64,000 nt of DNA from NCBI RefSeq assembly GCF_030161375.1, contig NZ_BSSQ01000016.1, positions 189,085-253,084 of the forward strand, given 5' to 3'. The notes beneath the pieces were generated by a model. The model searched no databases. It saw only the letters and a list, made by a program, of their open reading frames with translations, and was not told the origin of the DNA. The position numbers were made by a program, and so were the translations under genes. This document shows, one piece after another, positions 1-8,324 of the stretch. Numbering within the stretch: position 1 is the stretch's first letter; the number at the start of each line of letters is the position of its first letter. The DNA is from Paenibacillus glycanilyticus (lineage in GTDB: Bacteria > Bacillota > Bacilli > Paenibacillales > Paenibacillaceae).

Positions 1-1
1 T

Positions 2-238
2 GAGATCAACAAGGTCATGCAGGAGAAAAATCCGGATCTGAAACTTGAAGCGATGGCGTATGGCGCCAAAGCGCAAGAGCCGCTTGTCTACGGCGGAGAT
101 GCGGAGACAAACGGCGTTGGTTATATGAGCAAGGATATCTGGTCCGGCTTGCAGGCACAGCTGGTGGAGATGGGGCTGCTTAAGGAAGCCGAGCCGATTG
201 ACAACGTATTTACGAATGAGTATTTGCCAGGCAAATAA
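2..238 (+). CDS. ABC transporter substrate-binding protein, NMT1/ThiY-like (3' end only)
   Basis: Only the last 78 codons lie in the window; the frame is open from base 2 and ends at TAA 236-238. The visible part resembles the C-terminal lobe of NMT1/SsuA-type extracellular binding proteins, with a helical stretch around YMSKDIWSGLQ and the ending NVFTNEYLPGK. Such lipoproteins deliver small ligands, often pyrimidines, thiamin precursors or sulfonates, to an ABC permease. A flavodoxin-like gene follows after 69 bp, then a cytosine-deaminase-like amidohydrolase. That context favours a pyrimidine or HMP-type ligand, which is inference. The lipobox and most of the ligand pocket lie outside the window, so the substrate cannot be read from sequence. 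Confidence 0.7.
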   Translation, partial: EINKVMQEKNPDLKLEAMAYGAKAQEPLVYGGDAETNGVGYMSKDIWSGLQAQLVEMGLLKEAEPIDNVFTNEYLPGK

Positions 239-250
239 AGAAGTACTTAG

Positions 251-283
251 CGGAGCCGCAGCAGGCACACATGCGCGGCTCCG
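251..283 (+). other. Intergenic stem-loop without T-tract
   Basis: CGGAGCCGC (251-259) pairs perfectly with GCGGCTCCG (275-283) across a 15-nt loop. No run of T follows, so it is more likely an mRNA-stabilising or attenuating hairpin between the binding-protein gene and the WrbA-like gene than a full terminator. Confidence 0.5.
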
Positions 284-307
284 GCTTGCACTCGGGGAGA
301 GATCGGA

Positions 308-1003
308 ATGGCCAATGTGCTTATCATCTACTTTAGCAGCTACGGGCATATGTACCGGATGGCGGAAGCCGCCGCTCAAGGGGCAGAAGGAGAAGGACAT
401 ATCGCGAGGTTAGTCCGTATTCCCGAATTTCTGCATCCGGGCAACATTACGGCGCTGCAGGATCATCCGGACCGAAGGCGGAACGCGGAAGACAGCGGAA
501 TCTCCGGCACGTTCCGGGTGGGAGCCCGCTGGGAGAAATACGAAGCCTCGCAAACGATGCAGCAGCATATTCCCGAAGCAACCGCGGATGACCTCCGCTG
601 GGCGGACGGCATTGTGTGGGGATTTCCAACGTATTACGGCTCCATGCCCGCACAGGTGAAGTCGTTTCTTGATCTGTCGGGCAGCTTATGCGCAAGCGGG
701 GAGCTGGAGGGGAAGCCAACCGGCGTCATGACAAGCGCGGGATCTATTCATACCGGCCATGAAGCGACCCTATTGACGTCCATCATCCCGCTATTGCATT
801 TCGGAATGATCTACGTGGGGCTTCCTTATTCGCAAAATCCGGAATATTTGACGGCAGACGCTATCGGCGGCTCGCCTTACGGGCCGTCAACCTTAGCCGG
901 TCCGGACAGCTCTCGCACGCCGGATGAACGCGAGCTCCGGATGGCCGGAAGGCTTGGAGCCCGAGTGGCCAGATTTGCCGCAGCAACCAAAGGCATACGA
1001 TGA
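308..1003 (+). CDS. WrbA-like flavodoxin-fold NAD(P)H:quinone oxidoreductase
   Basis: 231-aa cytoplasmic flavoprotein. It opens with the flavodoxin strand and phosphate loop (MANVLIIYFSSYGHMYRMAEA) and carries WADGIVWGFPTYYGSMPAQVKSF, typical of the FMN-binding region of WrbA. A GSIHTGHEATLLT segment and the late SPYGPSTLAGPD also match WrbA proteins. The family reduces quinones by two electrons using FMN. The ATG at 308 has GGGGAGAG about 6 bases upstream. At 231 aa it is longer than typical WrbA (~200 aa) because of an insert at residues 45-80. Its stop overlaps the ATGA at 1000, so it is probably co-transcribed and translationally coupled with the amidohydrolase downstream. Its role in nucleobase metabolism is unproven. 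Confidence 0.85.
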   Translation: MANVLIIYFSSYGHMYRMAEAAAQGAEGEGHIARLVRIPEFLHPGNITALQDHPDRRRNAEDSGISGTFRVGARWEKYEASQTMQQHIPEATADDLRWADGIVWGFPTYYGSMPAQVKSFLDLSGSLCASGELEGKPTGVMTSAGSIHTGHEATLLTSIIPLLHFGMIYVGLPYSQNPEYLTADAIGGSPYGPSTLAGPDSSRTPDERELRMAGRLGARVARFAAATKGIR

Positions 1004-1017
1004 ATGGCGGGGATACG

Positions 1018-2304
1018 ATGACAATACCATTTGATTTGCTAGTTTCTCAGGTCAAGCTGCCCGGCAGCAACAGCTTAACGGATCTTGGCATCAAAGGCGG
1101 CGTTATTGCAGCCATCGGCAATTTGGCCGGGGCAGCCGCCAAGACGACCGTGCAGGCGCAGGGGAGATTGCTGCTCCCTCCGTTTGTGGAACCGCATGTG
1201 CATCTGGACACGACGCTAACGGCAGGCGAACCCGCATGGAACGAAAGCGGTACGCTTGCGGAAGGCATCTCCATCTGGTCAGCGCGCAAAAAACAGCTCT
1301 CGCGGGAGGATGTTCTGGAGCGTGCGGAACGTACGCTTAAGCTGCTTATTGGTTACGGCGTGTTATACGTGCGGGCCATGGTGGATATCGGAGATCCTAA
1401 GTTAACCGCGTTCAGAGCGGTGCTTGAGCTGAAGGAAGCTTACCGCGATCGGATTCATATGCAAATCATTGCGTTTCCGCAAGACGGCCTTATCGCCTGC
1501 CCGGACAATGAAGCAAGAATGGAAGAAGCGCTTCGGCTTGGCGCCGACGGCGTATCGGCCGTGCCCCATCTCGAACGGACCCGCGAGGAGGGCGTGCTCA
1601 GTCTAAACAAAGCTTTTACGTTGGCGGCGCGGTTTGGCGCTTTGGTTCATGTATTTTGCGATGAGACGGACGATGAGCATTCCCGTTACTTGGAGGTATG
1701 CGCCTCGCTTGCCCTTGCGACGGGCCTGACCTCAAAGGTCACAGCCGCTCATGCCAATGCCGCTACGTATTATAATGAGCCGTATTTTCAGAAGCTGCTT
1801 GGACTGGTAAAGCAATCCGGCCTGTCGATCGTGGCTTGCCCGCTGATTAACAGCGTCATGCAGGGACGATATGATGCATACCCGAAGGGTCGAGGGATTA
1901 CTCGCATTCAGGATTTTCACCGGGCCGGCATTAACGTCGCTTTGGCCCATGACGATATTCTCACGCCGTTTTATCCGCTTGGTACGGGAAATCCGCTTGA
2001 TGCGGCGCATATGGCTGCTCATCTCGCCCATATGTGCGGCCGTCAGGATCTGAACGATATATGGGGCATGACTACGTTTGGCGGGGCAAAAGCGTTGCAG
2101 CTCAGCGGCTACGGCTTCGAGCAAGGAAAACCGAAGGTTGGCAATCCGGCTTCATTCCTCCTGTTTGATGCCGCTGATCCAGCCGAGCTCATCCGTACGA
2201 GAAACGCCCCTCGTTATGTGATCCATAAGGGGCAAGTGGTTGCGGAAACCATGCCTACGGTAACAAAATGGGTCCATCCGGCGGAAAAGATTATAATTTT
2301 TTAA
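1018..2304 (+). CDS. codA: Cytosine deaminase-like amidohydrolase
   Basis: 428 aa, amidohydrolase superfamily, close to CodA in length and motifs. PFVEPHVHLDTTLTAG (from about residue 55) holds the HxH metal ligands and the TLTAG signature of cytosine/isoguanine deaminases. HVFCDETDD gives the next His and the catalytic Glu region, TAAHANA another His, and ALAHDDILTPF the metal-binding Asp. CodA converts cytosine to uracil and ammonia using a divalent metal in the cytosol. I chose ATG 1018 because GGCGGGG lies 5 bases upstream; an in-frame ATG at 1000 overlapping the previous stop is the alternative and adds six residues. With the ABC binding protein upstream it suggests uptake and deamination of cytosine or a related pyrimidine. 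Exact substrate is inferred from family. Confidence 0.82.
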   Translation: MTIPFDLLVSQVKLPGSNSLTDLGIKGGVIAAIGNLAGAAAKTTVQAQGRLLLPPFVEPHVHLDTTLTAGEPAWNESGTLAEGISIWSARKKQLSREDVLERAERTLKLLIGYGVLYVRAMVDIGDPKLTAFRAVLELKEAYRDRIHMQIIAFPQDGLIACPDNEARMEEALRLGADGVSAVPHLERTREEGVLSLNKAFTLAARFGALVHVFCDETDDEHSRYLEVCASLALATGLTSKVTAAHANAATYYNEPYFQKLLGLVKQSGLSIVACPLINSVMQGRYDAYPKGRGITRIQDFHRAGINVALAHDDILTPFYPLGTGNPLDAAHMAAHLAHMCGRQDLNDIWGMTTFGGAKALQLSGYGFEQGKPKVGNPASFLLFDAADPAELIRTRNAPRYVIHKGQVVAETMPTVTKWVHPAEKIIIF

Positions 2305-2389
2305 CCAAATATTGGGTCGTCTCGACTATTCAAAACCACTCCCATCTCCTTGATAATCTTGTGTGATTACAATCAAGGAGGGATTTACA

Positions 2390-3382
2390 ATGCTTCGGAT
2401 TCATCACAGAGTGGGCCTGATCAACAGGTCGATGAGAATGGTTCTGCCCGCAATGCTTGCTCTCTTCCTATTCGGCACATCGGTAGTGCCCGCCTTTGCG
2501 GCATCGCCGGGGAAAACCGTCAACGCTTCCGCTACTCTCGCTTATAGTCTCAAAGGGCTGAGACACAATCTGGCTGTCCAGAAGGCGTACATCGCGTCCA
2601 AATATTTGTATGTCACCCAGCGAACCGGAGGTACTGTCTATCTATCCAGACTGCTCATGAAAGGGAAAACGGCCACCTACGTGGACGAAATGACCATTAC
2701 GAATTCGGGTCACGGGCAGACGCTTGATATGTACACGTATAAAAACATCGATTATTTTTATTTCAGCTCCAAAGCGGACGGATCAACCCCGTACGACTGG
2801 TCGCTTCAGGTGGCGAGACTGAAATACGCGGCCGGCAAGAAATACGACTATACCGATCTTCACCGGTTCACCTACATGAACTATGCCAATAAAACCGGCA
2901 AAAGATTAGGCGATACTTACCGCGTAGATGGCGGCGGGAACAGCGCTTATACGATCTTTCGCGTACAGACCTCCCAAGGCAGCGTGACATGGTCGATCTA
3001 CAACACGGCTGCGTTGAACAAACTGCTGGACAGCAATGAACAAGTCCGGATGGACAGCGCGGCAGCCAAAAAAGCATGCGTAGCCAGCGTTACCCAAACG
3101 GGCAGCAAGATCGTTAGGCCAAACAACTCTTTCCAAGGCTTCGACATGCTCGGAAGTTCGGAGATCTATACATCGGGCGGAGCGGAAGGCCAGAAGCCGC
3201 GTATTGCCATGATGTCTAAGACGGGAGCGTACAAAACGCTCGTGAACATTACAAACGTAGGAAACCATGAGATCGAAGGCGTTCAGACGAAAAACGGCAA
3301 TGTGTACTTCACGATCGTTACCGATCCGAAAAATAAAAAAGACACGCAAAAAGTGTATTACGTGCATGACAGTTTGTTCTAA
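2390..3382 (+). CDS. Secreted helveticin J-like protein
   Basis: 330 aa with a signal peptide (Arg-rich start, hydrophobic core, cleavage likely after PAFA at about residue 37). The mature part reads like class III bacteriocin helveticin J: VQKAYIASKYLYVTQR near the start, GHGQTLDMY, the TWSIYNTAALNKLLD segment, NSFQGFDM, and a C-terminal HEIEGVQTKNGNVYFTIV. These line up in order with segments I recall from Lactobacillus helveticin J; this is memory-based, not an alignment. Helveticin J kills related bacteria, but for relatives outside lactobacilli function is untested. Start is ATG 2390 with AAGGAGG 8 bases upstream; a GTG at 2363 in the same frame would put that site inside the gene. No immunity gene is obvious next to it. 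A terminator follows. Confidence 0.72.
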   Translation: MLRIHHRVGLINRSMRMVLPAMLALFLFGTSVVPAFAASPGKTVNASATLAYSLKGLRHNLAVQKAYIASKYLYVTQRTGGTVYLSRLLMKGKTATYVDEMTITNSGHGQTLDMYTYKNIDYFYFSSKADGSTPYDWSLQVARLKYAAGKKYDYTDLHRFTYMNYANKTGKRLGDTYRVDGGGNSAYTIFRVQTSQGSVTWSIYNTAALNKLLDSNEQVRMDSAAAKKACVASVTQTGSKIVRPNNSFQGFDMLGSSEIYTSGGAEGQKPRIAMMSKTGAYKTLVNITNVGNHEIEGVQTKNGNVYFTIVTDPKNKKDTQKVYYVHDSLF

Positions 3383-3394
3383 TTCGTAAACAAG

Positions 3395-3445
3395 AAACAA
3401 GGGCTGCCTCCGAAAGCAACAGCTTCGGCGGGTTGCCCTTGTTTT
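3395..3445 (+). terminator. Rho-independent terminator
   Basis: AAACAAGGGC (3395-3404) pairs with GCCCTTGTTT (3435-3444), with a partly paired interior, and the run ends in T. It closes the helveticin-J-like gene. Confidence 0.7.
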
Positions 3446-3547
3446 ACTTCTTTATTGCCATCCGCATATATGCCGGACACGCCGCATAAGACGTAATTAG
3501 TCTCGTTTTCCGTGGAGCCGGATTTGCTGTGGGGGTGTAAGAAGTCG

Positions 3548-4843
3548 ATGAGCAGGAAATTTCTCAATTCGCCAACGGCCTATGCGTTGGGGATGTTCGC
3601 CATGATGGTGCCAAGCCAGGCGTTTGCCTCCTTTTTCAATTATTATTACGTCGAGAAGCTGGGGCTCAGCCTTGGTCTGGCGACCATTGCGCGTACGATC
3701 TATCTGATCTGGGACGCGGTGAACAATCCGATGGCCGGTTATTTGTCCGACCGCACCCGCACGAAATACGGCCGGCGAAGGCCGTGGATTTTTTTCTCGA
3801 CGCCGGCGTTTATGCTTGTCTTTATTATGGTGTTCTCGGTTCCTAGCGGACTCGGCAATACCGGGCTGTTTATCTGGCTTCTTACGTCGCTTATTTTGTT
3901 TGAAGGAATTGCAACGATTCTGTGGGTGAATTACGGCGCTTTGTTCCCCGAATTGTTCGCGGGAGACCGGCTGCGGGCAAAGGCGTCTGCCGTGCAGCAA
4001 GGGTTTCAGGTTGTGGCCATTCTCATTGGCACGGCGCTCACTCCCGTCCTTTACGGGTGGATCGGCTTTGGCTGGATGTCCGTGACGTATTCGATCGTAT
4101 TTGGCGTATTTATGATCTGGTTTGCTATGTCCGTTCGGGAAAAAGACAGCACGCACCAGGAAGCGCCGCTGCCGCTGCTTGTGGCCTTTCGGGAAACGCT
4201 GACGAATAAGCCGTTCTGGGTGTTTAATATATCGGGCTCCTTTGCTCAGACGGTAAACGGCCTGCTGGCAGCGCTGCTTCCGTTCTACGCCAAATACAAT
4301 CTGAATATTTCCGAGGGAGAAGTGTCCATTCTGATGGGCGCCGTCTTTGTCTCGATCATTCCGCTCGTAGCGATCTGGTATCTGATCTCCCGCAAGCTTG
4401 GCGGCCTCTACAGCTGGCGGCTTGCGCTCGCCGTTTATGCGTTGTCGGTCATTCCGCTATGGTTCGCCGGCAGCCTCGGCAGCGGCATTGCGGCAGGGAT
4501 TGTGGTCGGCTTCGGTATGGCTGGGTTTCTTGTAACACCCGCGATGTTAAGTAGCCGGATTATAGATCTGGACGCGGAGCGGACCGGCAGACGGAGAGAA
4601 GGCATCTATACGGCGGTAGCCGGATTTATTACGAGGTCTAGCGGTCTGATTGCGGCGTTGGCGTTCTGGATCGTTGGATTGATGTACGACTATCAGAGCG
4701 GCGATGATCCGGGCCCGCATCCGGAGACCGTGTTCCGCGTGCTCATCTGCGTTGTTCCGCTTCTGTTGCTGACGTTATCTTTTGTCATCTCCTTGTTCAT
4801 GAAGAATTTAGAGGAGCCCGGTCAATCGAAACGGCAGGTATGA
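3548..4843 (+). CDS. MFS transporter of the GPH (glycoside/cation symporter) family
   Basis: 431-aa membrane protein with about 12 hydrophobic segments. The region DAVNNPMAGYLSDRTRTKYGRRRPWIFFSTP (from about residue 60) is the hallmark of MelB-like glycoside-pentoside-hexuronide:cation symporters: the Asp of helix II and the R-x-GRRRPW cytoplasmic loop. The family imports sugars or glycosides with Na+, Li+ or H+. ATG 3548 is preceded by GGGGGTG; a GTG at 3512 in frame is possible but lacks a site. It lies 35 bp before the GTPase gene and probably shares its transcript. No glycosidase is adjacent, so the substrate cannot be named. Confidence 0.83.
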   Translation: MSRKFLNSPTAYALGMFAMMVPSQAFASFFNYYYVEKLGLSLGLATIARTIYLIWDAVNNPMAGYLSDRTRTKYGRRRPWIFFSTPAFMLVFIMVFSVPSGLGNTGLFIWLLTSLILFEGIATILWVNYGALFPELFAGDRLRAKASAVQQGFQVVAILIGTALTPVLYGWIGFGWMSVTYSIVFGVFMIWFAMSVREKDSTHQEAPLPLLVAFRETLTNKPFWVFNISGSFAQTVNGLLAALLPFYAKYNLNISEGEVSILMGAVFVSIIPLVAIWYLISRKLGGLYSWRLALAVYALSVIPLWFAGSLGSGIAAGIVVGFGMAGFLVTPAMLSSRIIDLDAERTGRRREGIYTAVAGFITRSSGLIAALAFWIVGLMYDYQSGDDPGPHPETVFRVLICVVPLLLLTLSFVISLFMKNLEEPGQSKRQV

Positions 4844-4878
4844 TATGATTATGGCAAAATCAAACCAAGGGGATTCGC

Positions 4879-6843
4879 ATGAATCGCATGAAGCAAGTAA
4901 CGATTGGCATGTTCGCGCATGTGGACGCGGGAAAAACGACGCTGGCGGAGCAACTGCTGTATCACACGAACAGCATCCGGGAGCGGGGCCGCGTCGACCA
5001 TAAGGACGCTTACCTCGACAGCCATGAGATTGAGCGGGCAAGGGGCATAACGGTATTCGCGGATCAGGCGGTAATGACTTACAAAGACGCCACTTATTAC
5101 TTAATCGATACGCCGGGACACGTCGATTTCTCGCCGGAAATGGAGCGGGCGATCCAGGTGATGGATTACGCCGTGTTGGTAGTGAGCGCGGTAGAAGGCG
5201 TTCAGGGACATACGGAGACGGTATGGCAGCTGCTGCGGAAGCACCGCATTCCGACGTTCTTTTTTATTAACAAAATCGATCGCACCGGCGCGGACGTAAA
5301 CCGCGTGCTGGAGGAGATTCGGCAGCATTTGACGCCGGAAGCCTGCTACCTGAAGGAGAGCTTTGCGGGCGGCATAGTGGAAGAATCGTTGAAGGAGAGT
5401 TTGGCCGAGCGGGATGAGCAGATGCTGGAGGCCTTCCTCTCCGGCGAAGAAGATCAGGCTTATTGGCTGGAGGCGCTCCGGGAGATGGTGAAGAGCTGCC
5501 GGTTATATCCTTGCGTGAGCGGATCAGCCCTGCAGGATACAGGGGTGCGGGAGTTTCTCGAGCAGTTGCATTTACTTATCCAAGTGGACTACGACGTTGA
5601 GGCGCCGTTCGCAGGACGCGTGTACAAAATCCGGCATGACAAGAGCGGCACGCGGCTAACCTATATTAAAGCTTTAAGCGGGATTCTTAAGGTCCGGGAA
5701 GAGATCGGCTATGGCGTTAACGATGGGCAATTAAGCGAGAAGGCGACAAGATTGCTCATCGTAAACGGCAGCAAAATGCAGGCGGTCGACCAGGTGTCGG
5801 CCGGCGATTTGTTTGCCGTGATCGGGCTGTCGGAAGCCGAAGCGGGACAAGGGGTAGGCAGCTGCTTGGACAAGCTGTCTTATGATTTGGTTCCGGCGTT
5901 AACTTCCAAAGTGATGTTCTCGGAATCGTTGCCCGTGAAAGACGTGCTCAAGGCATTCCGCGTTCTGAACGCGGAGGATCCGTCTCTGCAAGTAATCTGG
6001 GAGGAAAGCCTGCAGGAGATTCATATTCATGTTATGGGCGTTATCCAGCTTGAGGTGCTGCAGCAGCTGGTGAAGGAGCGGTTCGCGTTTGAGGTGGCCT
6101 ATGGCCAACCTGAAATTTTGTACAAAGAGACGATCGAGGGTCCGGTCAAAGGGTATGGGCATTTCGAGCCGCTAAGGCATTATGCCGAGGTGCATCTGCT
6201 GCTGGAGCCGGGGGAACGGGGCAGCGGAATGACGTTCCGGAATGCGGCCCATATACATGACTTGAGCATCGGCAATCAGCATTTGATCGAGACGCATCTG
6301 TTCGAACGCGAGCATCATGGACTATTAACCGGAAGCCCGCTGACGGACGTGCGGGTCACCTTGCTTACGGGTGCTAGCCATAACGAGCATACGCATGGCG
6401 GCGACTTCCGGGAGGCGACGTTCCGGGCGCTGCGTCAGGGGCTTGAGAAGGCGGATAATATGCTGCTTGAACCGTTTTACGAATATAAAATCAGGGTTGA
6501 GCTCGATCATCTGGGCAAAGTGTTGTCCGATTTGCAGCGCGCATCCGGGCAATTCGACCCGCCGCAAACAAACGCTTCGCATGCCGTCATTACCGGCCGA
6601 GTGCCGGTTGCCACGTTTATGGATTACAGCACGGAGCTAGCTGCATATACGCATGGCCGAGGCAGCATTCAGCTTGTGCTTGCCGGTTATGACCGGTGTC
6701 ATAACGAGCCGGAAGTGATCGAGCGCAAAGGATACCGGAAGGATGCGGACCCGTTATATACGTCATCGTCTATTTTTTGCGCGAAAGGGGCCGGTTATGC
6801 GGTGCCTTGGGACGAGGCGGAAGCGAAGATGCATTTGCTGTAA
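4879..6843 (+). CDS. Tet(M)-like ribosomal protection GTPase (EF-G family)
   Basis: 654 aa, the usual size for TetM/TetO/TetW proteins (~640). G1 AHVDAGKT is at residues 13-20, the effector motif RGIT at 55-58, G3 DTPGH at 77-81 and G4 NKID at 131-134. The C-terminal half continues with EF-G domains II-V (for example LPVKDVLKAFRVL and VTGRVP-type segments). Ribosomal protection proteins use GTP to remove tetracycline from the 30S A site. Chromosomal members in Bacillales are divergent and often of unknown resistance value, so resistance is not claimed. AAGGGG lies 5 bases before ATG 4879. The nearest upstream gene is a sugar-type MFS symporter, not a Tet efflux pump. Base composition looks like its neighbours, arguing against recent transfer. 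Confidence 0.85.
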   Translation: MNRMKQVTIGMFAHVDAGKTTLAEQLLYHTNSIRERGRVDHKDAYLDSHEIERARGITVFADQAVMTYKDATYYLIDTPGHVDFSPEMERAIQVMDYAVLVVSAVEGVQGHTETVWQLLRKHRIPTFFFINKIDRTGADVNRVLEEIRQHLTPEACYLKESFAGGIVEESLKESLAERDEQMLEAFLSGEEDQAYWLEALREMVKSCRLYPCVSGSALQDTGVREFLEQLHLLIQVDYDVEAPFAGRVYKIRHDKSGTRLTYIKALSGILKVREEIGYGVNDGQLSEKATRLLIVNGSKMQAVDQVSAGDLFAVIGLSEAEAGQGVGSCLDKLSYDLVPALTSKVMFSESLPVKDVLKAFRVLNAEDPSLQVIWEESLQEIHIHVMGVIQLEVLQQLVKERFAFEVAYGQPEILYKETIEGPVKGYGHFEPLRHYAEVHLLLEPGERGSGMTFRNAAHIHDLSIGNQHLIETHLFEREHHGLLTGSPLTDVRVTLLTGASHNEHTHGGDFREATFRALRQGLEKADNMLLEPFYEYKIRVELDHLGKVLSDLQRASGQFDPPQTNASHAVITGRVPVATFMDYSTELAAYTHGRGSIQLVLAGYDRCHNEPEVIERKGYRKDADPLYTSSSIFCAKGAGYAVPWDEAEAKMHLL

Positions 6844-6861
6844 CGTTTGTTATGTATGGAG

Positions 6862-6900
6862 AAGGCCGTTTCCCTTGTTAATGAGGGTAAACGGCCTTTA
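6862..6900. terminator. Bidirectional terminator
   Basis: AAGGCCGTTTCCCT pairs with AGGGTAAACGGCCTT around a short loop. It lies between the convergent GTPase gene (+) and the MerR gene (-), overlapping the last codons of the latter. Confidence 0.8.
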
Positions 6901-7291
6901 TCATTTCGTACATCTCTTCGGCTTTTGCCGGATCGTGGATTAACGCCTTCCTGTATTCAATCATCCAGTCCAGCGTTTTGGAAATTTGATCGTATTCGGC
7001 TTTCTTATGTTCGATCTCTTCTTTCTTTTGCTCCATCCATGCGATAATTTGTTGGTTTGTTTTGGTGTTGGTATCTTGATCCTGAAAGACGTCCTTCAAT
7101 TCGGCCAGCGAACAGCCTAATCCTTGGAACTTCCGAATCATCCGCAGGCGCTGGGCCGCATCGTCCGTATAGTTGCGGTAGTTGTTCTTCTCCCGTTGCA
7201 CATGGCGGCTGTCGAGCAGGCCTTCCTTCTCGTAGAACCGGATGGCGTGAACGGACATGCCCATCTTTTCCGCTAATTCTTGAATTTTCAT
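6878..7291 (-). CDS. MerR family transcriptional regulator
   Basis: 137 aa. MKIQELAEKMGMSVHAIRFYEKEGLLD is a standard MerR winged helix-turn-helix, followed by the wing (NNYRNYTDDAAQRLRMIRKFQGLGCSLAELKDVF) and a long dimerisation helix (residues about 75-115). There is no long effector domain and no Cys cluster typical of metal sensors, so the signal is unknown; it resembles the YfmP/AdhR-type small MerR group. Start is ATG 7291 with AAGGAG upstream; a longer frame to 7330 would run through the promoter. It is divergent from the SDR gene at 7394, whose promoter has the 19-bp spacer that MerR proteins twist, so that gene is the likely target. Confidence 0.88.
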   Translation of the reverse strand: MKIQELAEKMGMSVHAIRFYEKEGLLDSRHVQREKNNYRNYTDDAAQRLRMIRKFQGLGCSLAELKDVFQDQDTNTKTNQQIIAWMEQKKEEIEHKKAEYDQISKTLDWMIEYRKALIHDPAKAEEMYEMIKAVYPH

Positions 7292-7314
7292 ATACGTCTT
7301 CTCCTTAAGAGGTA

Positions 7315-7345
7315 TTGCCTTAGAGTTCACTCTATAGTTTATGCT
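7315..7345 (+). promoter_or_regulatory. MerR-type promoter with 19-bp spacer and operator
   Basis: TTGCCT (7315-7320) and TATGCT (7340-7345) are separated by exactly 19 bp. The spacer contains the perfect dyad TAGAGT-TC-ACTCTA (7321-7334). This is the architecture that MerR regulators activate by untwisting DNA. It drives the SDR gene at 7394 and sits next to the merR gene. Confidence 0.82.
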
Positions 7346-7393
7346 CTAAGGGTACAAGTTATCAACCATACCATTCTATTTAGGAGTGATTCC

Positions 7394-8224
7394 ATGCGTA
7401 TATTCGTAACCGGAGCAACCGGCTATATTGGAACGGAAGTCGTTCGCGAGCTGCTGGCCGCCGGACATCAAGTTGTTGGTCTGACCCGTTCTGACCAAGG
7501 AGCCGAGCAATTGGAGGCGGCGGGAGCCGAGGCATTTCGCGGAACGTTGGAAGATCTGGACGGCTTAAAGCGCGCCGCGGCTGGCGCGGACGGCGTGATC
7601 CATTTGGCGTTTGTCCATGACTTCTCGAACTTTGCCGCTTCGCTTACTACCGATCTTCGGGCCGTTGAAGCGATGGGAGAAGTGCTTGTAGACACCGGCA
7701 AACCATTCATCATCACTGCTCACGCAAATGGCGTCGAGTCGGAAAATGCGGTGCTGGCGCTTGCCAAGCGCGGAGTACGGACCGCGATCATGTCGCTAGC
7801 CCCTTCCGTTCACGGCACGCAAGACAAAGGTTTTGTTCCGCTACTGATTCAGACTGCGCGGGCGAAGGGCGTTTCCGCCTATATCGGCGAAGGGTCGAAC
7901 CGCTGGCCGGCGATCCATCGTTTGGATGCTGCAACGTTATTCCGCTTAGCGGTTGAAGCGGCGCCTGCCGGTTCGATGCTGGACGGCACTCATGACGAGG
8001 GCATTCCGTTCCGCGATATCGCTGCTGTTATTGGCCGCCAATTGAACGTGCCGGTCGTTAGCATTCCCCGCGAGGAAGCGGAAGCCCATTTTGGTTTTCT
8101 GGGCATGCTGGCGGCGCATGATTTTCCAAGGTCAAGCGCTGCGACGCAAGAGCTGTTAGGCTGGAAGCCCGTTCAGCCCGGTCTGCTTGAGGATCTTGCG
8201 CAAGAACACTATTTCAAATCCTGA
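7394..8224 (+). CDS. NAD(P)-dependent epimerase/SDR family oxidoreductase
   Basis: 276 aa. The N-terminus MRIFVTGATGYIGTEVVREL holds the GATGYIG nucleotide-binding loop of extended SDRs. The canonical YxxxK pair is not evident; SLAPSVHGTQDKGFVPLLI occupies that place, as in atypical SDRs of the YwnB or nucleoside-sugar epimerase-like type. AIHRLDAATLFRLAVE matches the C-terminal part of this group. ATG 7394 follows TAGGAGTG. It is the sole gene downstream of the MerR-type promoter and ends at a terminator, so it is likely the regulon of the divergent MerR. A stress or aldehyde/quinone-related role is possible from analogy with AdhR-type regulators, but is not shown here. Confidence 0.85.
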   Translation: MRIFVTGATGYIGTEVVRELLAAGHQVVGLTRSDQGAEQLEAAGAEAFRGTLEDLDGLKRAAAGADGVIHLAFVHDFSNFAASLTTDLRAVEAMGEVLVDTGKPFIITAHANGVESENAVLALAKRGVRTAIMSLAPSVHGTQDKGFVPLLIQTARAKGVSAYIGEGSNRWPAIHRLDAATLFRLAVEAAPAGSMLDGTHDEGIPFRDIAAVIGRQLNVPVVSIPREEAEAHFGFLGMLAAHDFPRSSAATQELLGWKPVQPGLLEDLAQEHYFKS

Positions 8225-8272
8225 TCGGCTGATACAGGGGCTAATCGCATAGAGTAGGAACAAGAGAAAGAC

Positions 8273-8300
8273 AAATAAGACCCCGCGAGGGTCTTATTTT
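8273..8300. terminator. Bidirectional terminator
   Basis: AAATAAGACCC (8273-8283) pairs perfectly with GGGTCTTATTT (8289-8299) around CGCGA, with A/T tracts on both sides. It separates the SDR gene from the convergent CarH-like gene. Confidence 0.88.
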
Positions 8301-8324
8301 GTTTTGTCGTTAGGGATGAAGATC

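Noticed and set aside
4879..6843. Acquired tetracycline-resistance gene on a mobile element
   Set aside because: No transposase, integrase or terminal repeats are present, and codon use looks like its neighbours.
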